A stretch of DNA of 33,816 nucleotides, from NCBI GenBank assembly GCA_946404685.1, contig CAMJEK010000006.1, positions 1-33,816 on the forward strand, in the 5' to 3' direction. A model generated the notes under the pieces. It saw nothing but the letters and a program-made list of their open reading frames with translations, made no database searches and was not told the DNA's origin. Shown one piece after another: positions 8,498 through 15,973 of the stretch (the first letter of the stretch is position 1; each line of letters begins with the position of its first letter). The stretch comes from an uncultured Candidatus Saccharibacteria bacterium (GTDB taxonomy: Bacteria > Patescibacteriota > Saccharimonadia > Saccharimonadales > Saccharimonadaceae). The position numbers were made by a program, and so were the translations under genes.

Positions 8498-11400
8498 TTA
8501 GACGAGCGGTGCGAGCATGTCAATCCAGGTCTGGATGGTTCCGAGGCTTGCGCCTGGATTTTCGGCGACTAGGTCCTCGAATTGGATGAGTGCCCTGCTG
8601 TATGCTGGTTCGCTAGCTAGAATTGCGGCGAAGGCATCAATTGCATCATCAGCCGTGATGGCTCTGTCGCAGGCATTCATAAGTTCGTTTCTCAAGGTGC
8701 CACTGGTTGCAGCGCCATAGCCTGGGTTCCATCCGCTTCTATTTGCGCGCTTGTCTGGGTAAAGAATGGTGCCGTTCTTGTCGTGTTTCATGCTACGGAG
8801 GGTGCGCGCCTCACCTGGCAAGTCTTGATTAACAAGCGTTGGATCTGGAAGCATTGGATCATCCATCCACTTTTTCTCGAACATCTGGATGAGCTTCGTT
8901 TGCTCATCAGCAGTACCTGGCTTCTGGTTATCCGCAGTGTTGCTCGTCATCAATCTATCGAATGATGGCATCACCTTAGTCATAGCTGGGAAGAGATACT
9001 TGCGTTTGATCTTGTTCATCATCTGCTCATAGGTTGGGTTATCAACAGCAATTGGCTTGAGGTCTTGATAGTCACGTGATTTCATGAATTTCTCAACGGA
9101 TTCTGGATCCCAATCCTCGCCACCAAGTGGTTTGTTATTGATATTCACTGCGTCCTTGATTGATTCTAGATCGAAGATCTCGTTCCAGTTGTCAGGATTA
9201 AAGAGGGTGTTGATATATGCGACTGATGCTGGGTTCTGGGTGTTGAACGCACCTGGCTTCAAAGTCTTCACGATACTATCAAGCACCCAAAGAGCATATT
9301 GTGCAGAGTTCTTGATTTGGCGGTTGCCAATACCAGAGTTGAACATTGAGCCAGCCCAGGAAGCGTTACCCTTGTAGGTTGCCATGGCGCGACCAATAGT
9401 TGTACTATAGCGAGACAAACCGATATCGTTTTGACCTTGTGGGGTTTCAATGCTGCCCGGAGCAATACCGGAGAGAATACCGTAGAGGTTGTTGATCGGG
9501 TCACCGATTGGAATATCGTAGTTAGATGCGGTTTCCTTGATGAAGGCGGCATCGTCGTGGTTCTCACCATCGGCACCCTTACCACGGTGGACGCGAGCGA
9601 TAATGTTGCCGTCTTGGTCTTTCATATCATAGTAGAGGCCTTTTTCGTCACGTTTATCATAGAGAACCATCTTCGAGCGAAGTTCTGGAGTTGAAAGGAT
9701 TTCGCCAGGCATCTTTTCGAGGTTGTTGCCATTTTCGTCCGTCAACCTTTCACCATTTTTATCGACAGCCCAACCATCATCGTTGACGTAGTAGCCGGCG
9801 AGCCAGCTGCGGAAGGCCTGCTTGTTATAACCGTTGTGGCCATACTTAGCATGGAGAATAGCAAACTCTGACCTTTGCTTAGACTCAACCCTTGCGGCCT
9901 GTGCAATAACCTTAGCAATAAGTCTCTCTTGACCTTTAACACCGACGACTGAGCGGATATACCTATCGTAAGATAGACGATCTTTTGGATTATTGTTTTC
10001 ATCGCGTGCGTTAGCTTTGAGATATTGTGCAACCAAGAAGTCGATATCGTTCTCTTCGTCGATTTCCTTGACGTATGCAGCACGGCCATAGTCGAGCCAA
10101 GCCTGCTGAGCTTGTTTGCCAAGGCTCTTATCGAGATTACTGCGATCGAAGTAATTACCATACTCGCTAATAACGTGTTCGGCATGAGAAGTTGCGTTGC
10201 TTGCGATCATCTTATAGTTGCCGGCCATCTTAGCGGTCTTGGTGTAGTGGCTGGCTCTTGCCTGCTTACTATCCTTGGCAATGCTACCAACTGCAGAGCC
10301 GGCGATCTTGCGCTGTGCGTATTCAACACCCTTATTCTCAATCACGGATTGAGCGTTCTTGGTGTCGATTTCGCGAAGGATGCGGCGGTTTTCAAGATAC
10401 TGATTCAATCTTGAAGATGGGCTGATACCATGAGCCATGTAATTGGCCCTGGTGTTAAGCATGTGAGAGGTTGCCCAGTTGCGATTGATAGCAATTGGCT
10501 TGTCGAAGGCAGAGCGAATCTTTTGGTTGATGGTACCGAGAACGGTGCCAGACATCTTCATGAGTGACCATGAGGCAATAAGCGGAGTGACCTGGACAGC
10601 AAGGCCAAGGATGACCATATAGACGTTGCCGTTAGCACTAGACATGAGGGCCCAACCAGCGAGGTTTGAGGCGCCATAAAGAAGGCTGAACATTGGATAG
10701 AAGATCAACATGCTCTTTAACGTGTTCTTCCACTTACGATAGAGATCTTCGGTGTTTGGCAATACATAACAGACAAGGGCGAGTGGAGAAATCATAACAA
10801 GAAGAATGACGACAGCTTGGCGCAAGGCGATAGTGATAAGACCAGAGACAACAGCGGCGAGTGCGCTAAGGATTGTTGGAATGAGCATCCAGAGGGCACC
10901 ACTTTCGACAATGGCGGAGACGCCAAGAAGAGCGGCGGCCGAGCCAGACATGATAGTGTCGTATGATTCCCCGATTGCGACGTCGACGTATGGGTATTTT
11001 TCGATGCCGGCAGCAACAGATTCAAAGAGACCACGAAGGCTCTGGCCAACGGTGTTAGAAACATCAACCATAAGAGCACAGATGTGGAAGCTAAGGTTGA
11101 CCAAGATTGCCATGATAAGAAGTTTTGGAAGAGCTTTCTTGATGCCATAGTTATTGATTCCAATACCAGTTACCTGAGAGAATACAACAACAAGAAGGAA
11201 GATAATAAAGACGATATTTGTGAAATTCAAGAGGTAGCTCCAGATTTTGTGAACTGGAGATTCGCTCGAATCATCAAGAGGGTTGATATTCAAGAGGTCT
11301 TTGATAGTGCTATAGATAGAGTCGGTAGCCTTCGCAATAGCTTCCATAGCTGGACAAACTAGCCAGCTAACAGAGCCGAGCTGCTTTTTACAAGCTAATT

Positions 11401-11650
11401 GATCGGCTTTTTTGGCAGCCTCTTCTTGCTTTTTCTCCTCTTCGACGGCTGGATCAGTAACGTAATCGTCATCAAACGGGGTGAGGTCGATAAGATTTTG
11501 GAGCTCACCGGTGATGCTATAGTCATCTGTATTGACCTCTGCATGAACAGGGGTAGAAGTTAGGATTGGGGTGAAAATACTGATAAACGCAAAAATCACA
11601 CCAAGAATGGCTGATTTGATTCGATTTTTCAAATTTTTCTTCACACTCAT
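8498..11650 (-). CDS. VirB6/TrbL-like polytopic protein with about 600-aa hydrophilic C-terminal extension (1050 aa)
   Basis: Signal peptide; several TM helices in the first ~400 aa ('LLNFTNIVFIIFLLVVVFSQVTGIGINNYGIKKALPKLLIMAILVNLSFHICALMVDVSNTVGQ'); hydrophilic remainder; upstream of prgI/virB4 genes. Confidence 0.8.
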   Translation of the reverse strand: MSVKKNLKNRIKSAILGVIFAFISIFTPILTSTPVHAEVNTDDYSITGELQNLIDLTPFDDDYVTDPAVEEEKKQEEAAKKADQLACKKQLGSVSWLVCPAMEAIAKATDSIYSTIKDLLNINPLDDSSESPVHKIWSYLLNFTNIVFIIFLLVVVFSQVTGIGINNYGIKKALPKLLIMAILVNLSFHICALMVDVSNTVGQSLRGLFESVAAGIEKYPYVDVAIGESYDTIMSGSAAALLGVSAIVESGALWMLIPTILSALAAVVSGLITIALRQAVVILLVMISPLALVCYVLPNTEDLYRKWKNTLKSMLIFYPMFSLLYGASNLAGWALMSSANGNVYMVILGLAVQVTPLIASWSLMKMSGTVLGTINQKIRSAFDKPIAINRNWATSHMLNTRANYMAHGISPSSRLNQYLENRRILREIDTKNAQSVIENKGVEYAQRKIAGSAVGSIAKDSKQARASHYTKTAKMAGNYKMIASNATSHAEHVISEYGNYFDRSNLDKSLGKQAQQAWLDYGRAAYVKEIDEENDIDFLVAQYLKANARDENNNPKDRLSYDRYIRSVVGVKGQERLIAKVIAQAARVESKQRSEFAILHAKYGHNGYNKQAFRSWLAGYYVNDDGWAVDKNGERLTDENGNNLEKMPGEILSTPELRSKMVLYDKRDEKGLYYDMKDQDGNIIARVHRGKGADGENHDDAAFIKETASNYDIPIGDPINNLYGILSGIAPGSIETPQGQNDIGLSRYSTTIGRAMATYKGNASWAGSMFNSGIGNRQIKNSAQYALWVLDSIVKTLKPGAFNTQNPASVAYINTLFNPDNWNEIFDLESIKDAVNINNKPLGGEDWDPESVEKFMKSRDYQDLKPIAVDNPTYEQMMNKIKRKYLFPAMTKVMPSFDRLMTSNTADNQKPGTADEQTKLIQMFEKKWMDDPMLPDPTLVNQDLPGEARTLRSMKHDKNGTILYPDKRANRSGWNPGYGAATSGTLRNELMNACDRAITADDAIDAFAAILASEPAYSRALIQFEDLVAENPGASLGTIQTWIDMLAPLV

Positions 11651-11685
11651 AATAGTTTATGCCTCCCAATCCAGGCACTTGTTTT

Positions 11686-11714
11686 ATTATAGCACTCATA
11701 AGCGTTTTTGTCAA
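11686..11714 (-). promoter_or_regulatory. consensus sigma70 promoter for the T4SS-like operon
   Basis: Minus strand TTGACA-N17-TATAAT with TG extension, upstream of the VirB6-like gene. Confidence 0.85.
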
Positions 11715-11805
11715 GTATATTATAAGGGAGTGAGGGGCTTAATTTCTGAATGGACTTTTGCTGCAAATGTGATATTATAGGGGTAAGTAAACAGTTAACA
11801 TTTTT

Positions 11806-12615
11806 ATGAAAAAAATACTTCGAAAAACTATTCTTACTCTAGGGATGCTACTTATGATTGCGCTCCCTGTGGCCTCTGGGGCAAAAACGTTTGCCGCTGG
11901 CTCAGATCAGATTGCAGAAAGATGTAATGGTTCGTTTCTTGGCCTAAAGCCTTGGTACGCTGACCTCGGTAGCGTTCTTGACCCTACTAACTGTACGATT
12001 TCAGGAGTTACAGATGAGAACCTCAGTAAGGTCGTCTGGACGGTTGTCGCGAACATTGCTACAGATATCACAATTATCGCGGCTTATGCTGCGCTTATCT
12101 ATGTGATTTATGGTGGTTATCTATATATGTTCTCTGAAGGCGACCCATCAAAAGCGATGGCTAGCCGCAGAGTGCTTCGCACCGCGTTTATTGGCCTCGC
12201 CATTACGATGTCCGCCAATTTGATCTTCGGTACGATTAAGGCCATTTTGGCTGGTGGCACCACCGGCACTGCACTAGTGACTCTTCAAAACGGTGAGACT
12301 GTGACTGTTCCAAATGCCAATGCCGGACTCTTGTTTACGGATATTATTTCCTGGTTTATTGGTATGGGCGGAGTTATTGCAGCAATCTTTGTCGTGTTCG
12401 GTGGTATCTCCTATATCACTGCGAACGGTGATGCTGGCAAGATTGTTAAGGCTAAGAATATGATTCTCTATGCCCTTATCGGCCTTGCAATTGTTGGTCT
12501 CGCTGAACTCATTACTTCTGCCGTTGCTGGAATGATCCGCGATGCAAACACTAAGGTTGAATCAACTTCGTATTCTAATACAATAACGTTAGCAAAGGAG
12601 GCTAATGAAAAATAA
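11806..12615 (+). CDS. double VirB2-like pilin fusion (two pilin units in one secreted polypeptide)
   Basis: Signal peptide; two units: 'IYGGYLYMFSEGDPSKAMASRRVLRTAFIGLAITMSANLI' and 'VFGGISYITANGDAGKIVKAKNMILYALIGLAIVGLAELI'. Confidence 0.8.
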   Translation: MKKILRKTILTLGMLLMIALPVASGAKTFAAGSDQIAERCNGSFLGLKPWYADLGSVLDPTNCTISGVTDENLSKVVWTVVANIATDITIIAAYAALIYVIYGGYLYMFSEGDPSKAMASRRVLRTAFIGLAITMSANLIFGTIKAILAGGTTGTALVTLQNGETVTVPNANAGLLFTDIISWFIGMGGVIAAIFVVFGGISYITANGDAGKIVKAKNMILYALIGLAIVGLAELITSAVAGMIRDANTKVESTSYSNTITLAKEANEK

Positions 12616-13063
12616 AACTACAAAAATTCTTGCAAGTCTCGCGCTTGTTTTTACAGGAGCTTTCGGGCTTCTCGTTACTGTACCTACCTATGCTGACATC
12701 GATCCTTTCTGTTCGACTACTTCTGAGGCCGAGGTCGGCTCAACTGCATGGAAAGCCATGGGATGTGATAGCGAGAGTGGTACAGCCGCAAAAGACGATC
12801 TCTCAAACGCTATTGTCAACATTTTGAAGGGCGTAATTGGCGCTGCCGGCCTCATTGCCGTTGTTGCCGTCATTATTGGTGCTATCAACTACATGACCTC
12901 ATCTGGTGATGCTGCAAAGCTTAAAAGAGCCAAAGATACTATCATTTATGCTCTTGTTGGACTTATCATTGCCGCCTTGGCATTTGGTCTCGTCAATATG
13001 GTTGCCGGATGGATTAATAACAGCAACACAGAACCACAAACTGTCGAAACTTCGCAACCATAA
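12605..13063 (+). CDS. VirB2-like T4SS pilin
   Basis: Signal peptide plus 'GAINYMTSSGDAAKLKRAKDTIIYALVGLIIAALAFGLVNMV'; SD AAGGAGG; start overlaps previous stop. Confidence 0.85.
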   Translation: MKNKTTKILASLALVFTGAFGLLVTVPTYADIDPFCSTTSEAEVGSTAWKAMGCDSESGTAAKDDLSNAIVNILKGVIGAAGLIAVVAVIIGAINYMTSSGDAAKLKRAKDTIIYALVGLIIAALAFGLVNMVAGWINNSNTEPQTVETSQP

Positions 13064-13068
13064 CATAA

Positions 13069-13097
13069 TTGCATTCTTTACGAATATATGCTAGAAT
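13069..13097 (+). promoter_or_regulatory. promoter of stand-alone pilin gene
   Basis: TTGCAT-N17-TAGAAT with TGC extension; SD and ATG follow at 13122. Confidence 0.7.
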
Positions 13098-13121
13098 AAC
13101 ATTAAATTAAAAGGAATTAAC

Positions 13122-13421
13122 ATGAAAGAATTAATTACAACTCTTGCGAAAACATCCATCAGCACGGTTACTGATGGTTCTGACACCCAAACTTCTTTTA
13201 AGGACGACTTGGGCGGTATTCTTAACGCCATCATCGGAGTTCTTGGTGTTGTTGCAGTTGTTGTCATCATCATCGGTGGCGTCACCTATATGACCTCATC
13301 TGGCGATGCCAGCAAGGTTAAGAAGGCAAAAGATACCATCCTTTATGGCATCATTGGCCTTATTGTTGCAGCTCTTGCATTCGCAGTTGTTAACTTCGTT
13401 ATCAGCAACGTCATTGGCTAG
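13122..13421 (+). CDS. short VirB2-like pilin, no obvious signal peptide
   Basis: 'GGVTYMTSSGDASKVKKAKDTILYGIIGLIVAALAFAVVNFV'; own promoter, SD AAAAGGA, terminator immediately downstream. Confidence 0.85.
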   Translation: MKELITTLAKTSISTVTDGSDTQTSFKDDLGGILNAIIGVLGVVAVVVIIIGGVTYMTSSGDASKVKKAKDTILYGIIGLIVAALAFAVVNFVISNVIG

Positions 13422-13432
13422 TAACTAATTTT

Positions 13433-13458
13433 AAAACCTCCCTTCGGGGAGGTTTTTT
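13433..13458 (+). terminator. intrinsic terminator after pilin 13122-13421
   Basis: AAAACCTCCC-TTCG-GGGAGGTTTTTT; UUCG tetraloop. Confidence 0.92.
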
Positions 13459-13487
13459 GTTGGTTTGATTTCCTTTTTAGTGCAACA

Positions 13488-13513
13488 AAAATCACCCCGG
13501 GTGGGGTGATTTT
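13488..13513 (-). terminator. intrinsic terminator after hsp20
   Basis: AAAATCACCCC-GGGT-GGGGTGATTTT with T-rich tail on the minus strand, just after the hsp20 stop. Confidence 0.85.
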
Positions 13514-13516
13514 CTA

Positions 13517-14023
13517 TTATTGGATTTGGATTTTCTTTGGAAGTTCGACTTTTTCCTTGTCGAAGGTGATGGTCAAGACGCCATCTTTTAGCTCGGCCTT
13601 GACGCTGTTCTCGTCTTCGCGGACAGGAACAGGAAGAGCGATGGTGCGAGAGAATTCGCCCCAGTAACATTCCTGGATGTGCCAGCGAGTGGTTGTTTCG
13701 TCTTCGCCACCGGAAAGAACGCCAGAGATGGTCAAGATGTTGTCAGAGATGCTAACATCGAGATCGGACTTTGAAATTCCAGCCGTGCGAGCTTTTACTA
13801 CTAGTTTGTCGGCGGTTTCATAGACATCTACTGCTAGTTGTCCAGGAAAATCGTCGGTTGAATCCCACTCATCTTCTGCAGATTCGCTTTCGAATGATGC
13901 TGTCTTTTCAGGGGCCACATCAGCTTCGGCTTTTGGAGCTGGAGTAGTCTCTTCGTCGCCGCTCAAGAAAGCAGCAGCGAGATCGTCTTCCATAAGCAAA
14001 TCGTCGTTACTCATACGAGCCAT
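13517..14023 (-). CDS. Hsp20/alpha-crystallin small heat shock protein
   Basis: 'GQLAVDVYETADKLVVKARTAGISKSDLDVSISDNILTISGVLSGG...ECYWGEFSRTIALPVPVREDENSVKAELKDGVLTITFDKEK'; ATG at 14023 preceded by GGAGG. Confidence 0.92.
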   Translation of the reverse strand: MARMSNDDLLMEDDLAAAFLSGDEETTPAPKAEADVAPEKTASFESESAEDEWDSTDDFPGQLAVDVYETADKLVVKARTAGISKSDLDVSISDNILTISGVLSGGEDETTTRWHIQECYWGEFSRTIALPVPVREDENSVKAELKDGVLTITFDKEKVELPKKIQIQ

Positions 14024-14091
14024 TGTTTCCTCCACACTTATATTGATTAAGCTTTATTATAAAGGAGTTCAATAGTAAAATCAAGATAAAT

Positions 14092-14775
14092 ATGAGTTTT
14101 ATTGTTAAAAATACAACAATTCATAGTGCTTTTGATTTAATTTGTCCGGACTCTTGTAGAGGATGCGGGACGCTGGGAGAAAGCCTGTGCTGGTGTTGTA
14201 AAAATGACATAATTCTCGAACATGAAAGCTTCTGTCCAAATTGTAAAAGGGCGGCTACTGGCGGCTACTGCAAGGAGTGTGGGCTGCCACCATGTTTTAT
14301 GGTGGGGTGGAGAGATGAGGTGGTTGGGCGACTAGTGCATGACTTCAAGTATGAATCATCAAGAAATATTGGGAAGGTTTTGGCTGAGCTGTTTGATGCG
14401 GTGCTGCCGGAAATTGATGGCGACGTGTTTGTCGTTCCCTTACCGACAGCTTTTAGACACATCCGGCTTCGTGGATTTGACCATACGCTTCTGATTGCGA
14501 GGAGGTTGGCGAAGCTCAGGCAATACAAGGTTAGTCGTCTGCTCGTGCGAGAAAAGGACACAGTCCAGGTTGGTGCAAACCGTGAGGCCAGGATGGTACA
14601 GGCGCCAAATGCTTACCGGGTCGAGGGTAAGATTCGACCAGATACAACCTATCTTTTGATTGACGACGTTTGGACGACTGGTTCGAGCATGAAGGCGGCA
14701 ATCAAAAAGCTCCAGCATGCTGGAGCTTCGAAGATCGCTGTTGGAATTCTAGCCGTTAACAGAGTCGCTAAATAG
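14092..14775 (+). CDS. comF: ComF-family phosphoribosyltransferase-like protein
   Basis: N-terminal CxxC clusters 'CPDSCRGCG...CWCC...CPNC...CKECG'; PRTase motif 'YLLIDDVWTTGSSMKAAIKKL'. Confidence 0.88.
   Translation: MSFIVKNTTIHSAFDLICPDSCRGCGTLGESLCWCCKNDIILEHESFCPNCKRAATGGYCKECGLPPCFMVGWRDEVVGRLVHDFKYESSRNIGKVLAELFDAVLPEIDGDVFVVPLPTAFRHIRLRGFDHTLLIARRLAKLRQYKVSRLLVREKDTVQVGANREARMVQAPNAYRVEGKIRPDTTYLLIDDVWTTGSSMKAAIKKLQHAGASKIAVGILAVNRVAK
14702..14728 (-). terminator. intrinsic terminator of pilin 14749-15186, located inside comF coding sequence
   Basis: 22-nt perfect palindrome AAGCTCCAGCATGCTGGAGCTT (14707-14728) followed on the minus strand by TTTTTGAT, about 20 nt after the pilin stop. 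Confidence 0.65.
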
Positions 14776-15186
14776 AGCGGATTCGGCTGGAACCTGAGTT
14801 GGGTTGTTATCGGATGGAAGTGCATCGATAACGAAGTTGATGATAGCGAATGCCAAGAATGAGATCACGAGACCAATGATTGCATAGAGAACAGTGTTCT
14901 TTGCGTCGGTAACTTTTTTGGAGTCGCCACCAGAGAGAACATAGCGAAGACCGCCCCAGATGAGCATGATAACGGCGATGATGCCGACGATGTAGATGAT
15001 GGTGCTGGAAATTTGACGGAAGACACCAGTCTCACCGAAGAGGTCGGATGGGCAGCCTTCACATCTTGCAGCTGCAGCGCCATCTTTGAGGCTCATATTA
15101 GAGGCAAAAGCAGGGGCATTCAAACCTGCGAAAGCCAAAATTGTTGCAATAAGCATTGGTAAAATAACTCTAGAGATCTTTTTCAT
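14749..15186 (-). CDS. VirB2-like T4SS pilin
   Basis: Signal peptide; 'WGGLRYVLSGGDSKKVTDAKNTVLYAIIGLVISFLAFAIINFVIDAL' same motif as the other pilins. Confidence 0.87.
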   Translation of the reverse strand: MKKISRVILPMLIATILAFAGLNAPAFASNMSLKDGAAAARCEGCPSDLFGETGVFRQISSTIIYIVGIIAVIMLIWGGLRYVLSGGDSKKVTDAKNTVLYAIIGLVISFLAFAIINFVIDALPSDNNPTQVPAESALFSDSVNG

Positions 15187-15245
15187 AAAGCTATTATAAC
15201 ATATTTTGCAAAATAGTGCATAATTTGCTAGAATAATTCATAGAC

Positions 15246-15338
15246 GGAGGGTTACCCAAGTGGTTGAAGGGGACGGTTTGCTAAATCGTTAGACTGGGGC
15301 AACCTGGTGCGGGAGTTCGAATCTCCCACCCTCCGCCA
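15246..15338 (+). tRNA. tRNA-Ser(GCT), CCA encoded
   Basis: Acceptor GGAGGGT/ACCCTCC, anticodon loop TTTGCTAAATC, long variable arm, T-arm GGGAG-TTCGAAT-CTCCC, discriminator G and CCA at 15336-15338. Confidence 0.95.
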
Positions 15339-15346
15339 TTTTTTGT
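15318..15346 (+). repeat. direct repeat copy 1: tRNA-Ser 3' end plus flank (29 bp)
   Basis: CGAATCTCCCACCCTCCGCCATTTTTTGT, identical to 15395-15423. Confidence 0.9.
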
Positions 15347-15394
15347 CTTTAAAAAACTCAAAAAGCGGAATCCGGATCTCGCTGGCGCTCGATG

Positions 15395-15423
15395 CGAATC
15401 TCCCACCCTCCGCCATTTTTTGT
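15395..15423 (+). repeat. direct repeat copy 2: duplicated tRNA-Ser 3' end (29 bp)
   Basis: Exact copy of 15318-15346, without the 5' part of a tRNA. Confidence 0.9.
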
Positions 15424-15455
15424 TGCGCAAAACCGTTGTATGCTATAATGAGCTT

Positions 15456-15923
15456 ATGGTAAAGAAGGTTGGAAGTGTGAGCTGGGAAGCCGAGGAATAC
15501 ATCGTGAGAGATCACGATGCCCTGTGGTATCTCGGACTTATCGTCATTAACGCCGGCTTGATTGCGCTGGCAGTTTGGCAAGGCTGGTGGACGTTTATAG
15601 CCCTAGTGATTGCCTGCGATTTAGTAATCCTAACAAGTAACTTGCGCCCACCGCGCAAAATTAAATATTCCCTAGACAACGAAGGTCTAACCGAAGGCGA
15701 AAGAATTAGGAAATATGAAGATTTCCGTGCCTTCGGCGTTTTAAAAGAAGGTTCGAATTATTCTGCAGTTCTGATCCCAAAGAAGCGTTTCGGGACTCGT
15801 ACAAGGGTCTACTTCCCTGAGACGAATGGTGAAGCGATTGTCGATATGCTTGGAGCGAGATTGCCGATGGAAGAGATTAAACTTGATTTTATCGACAAGC
15901 TAGTTAATTTCTTGCGTATTTAG
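15456..15923 (+). CDS. hypothetical membrane protein (2 predicted TMs, C-terminal soluble domain)
   Basis: ORF with TMs 'LWYLGLIVINAGLIALAVWQGWWTFIALVIACDLVIL'; TGCTATAAT 6 nt before ATG at 15456. Confidence 0.75.
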   Translation: MVKKVGSVSWEAEEYIVRDHDALWYLGLIVINAGLIALAVWQGWWTFIALVIACDLVILTSNLRPPRKIKYSLDNEGLTEGERIRKYEDFRAFGVLKEGSNYSAVLIPKKRFGTRTRVYFPETNGEAIVDMLGARLPMEEIKLDFIDKLVNFLRI

Positions 15924-15973
15924 ATTTTACGTGTTAGAATAAACATAAGTGTAATATTAAGAAGGTGGGCAAA

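Noticed and set aside
2447-15186. Integrative conjugative element
   Set aside because: No integrase, relaxase, VirD4, partition genes or flanking repeats around the module were seen; it is interleaved with housekeeping genes (dnaJ, hsp20, comF).
15395-15423. Possible second tRNA gene
   Set aside because: Only the T-arm/acceptor 3' part is present; no anticodon arm or 5' acceptor strand.
15252-15581. 109-aa minus ORF ('...WRRVGDSNSRTRLPQSNDLANRPLQPLG')
   Set aside because: Antisense translation of the tRNA-Ser gene and its duplicated 3' end; overlaps a better plus-strand CDS.
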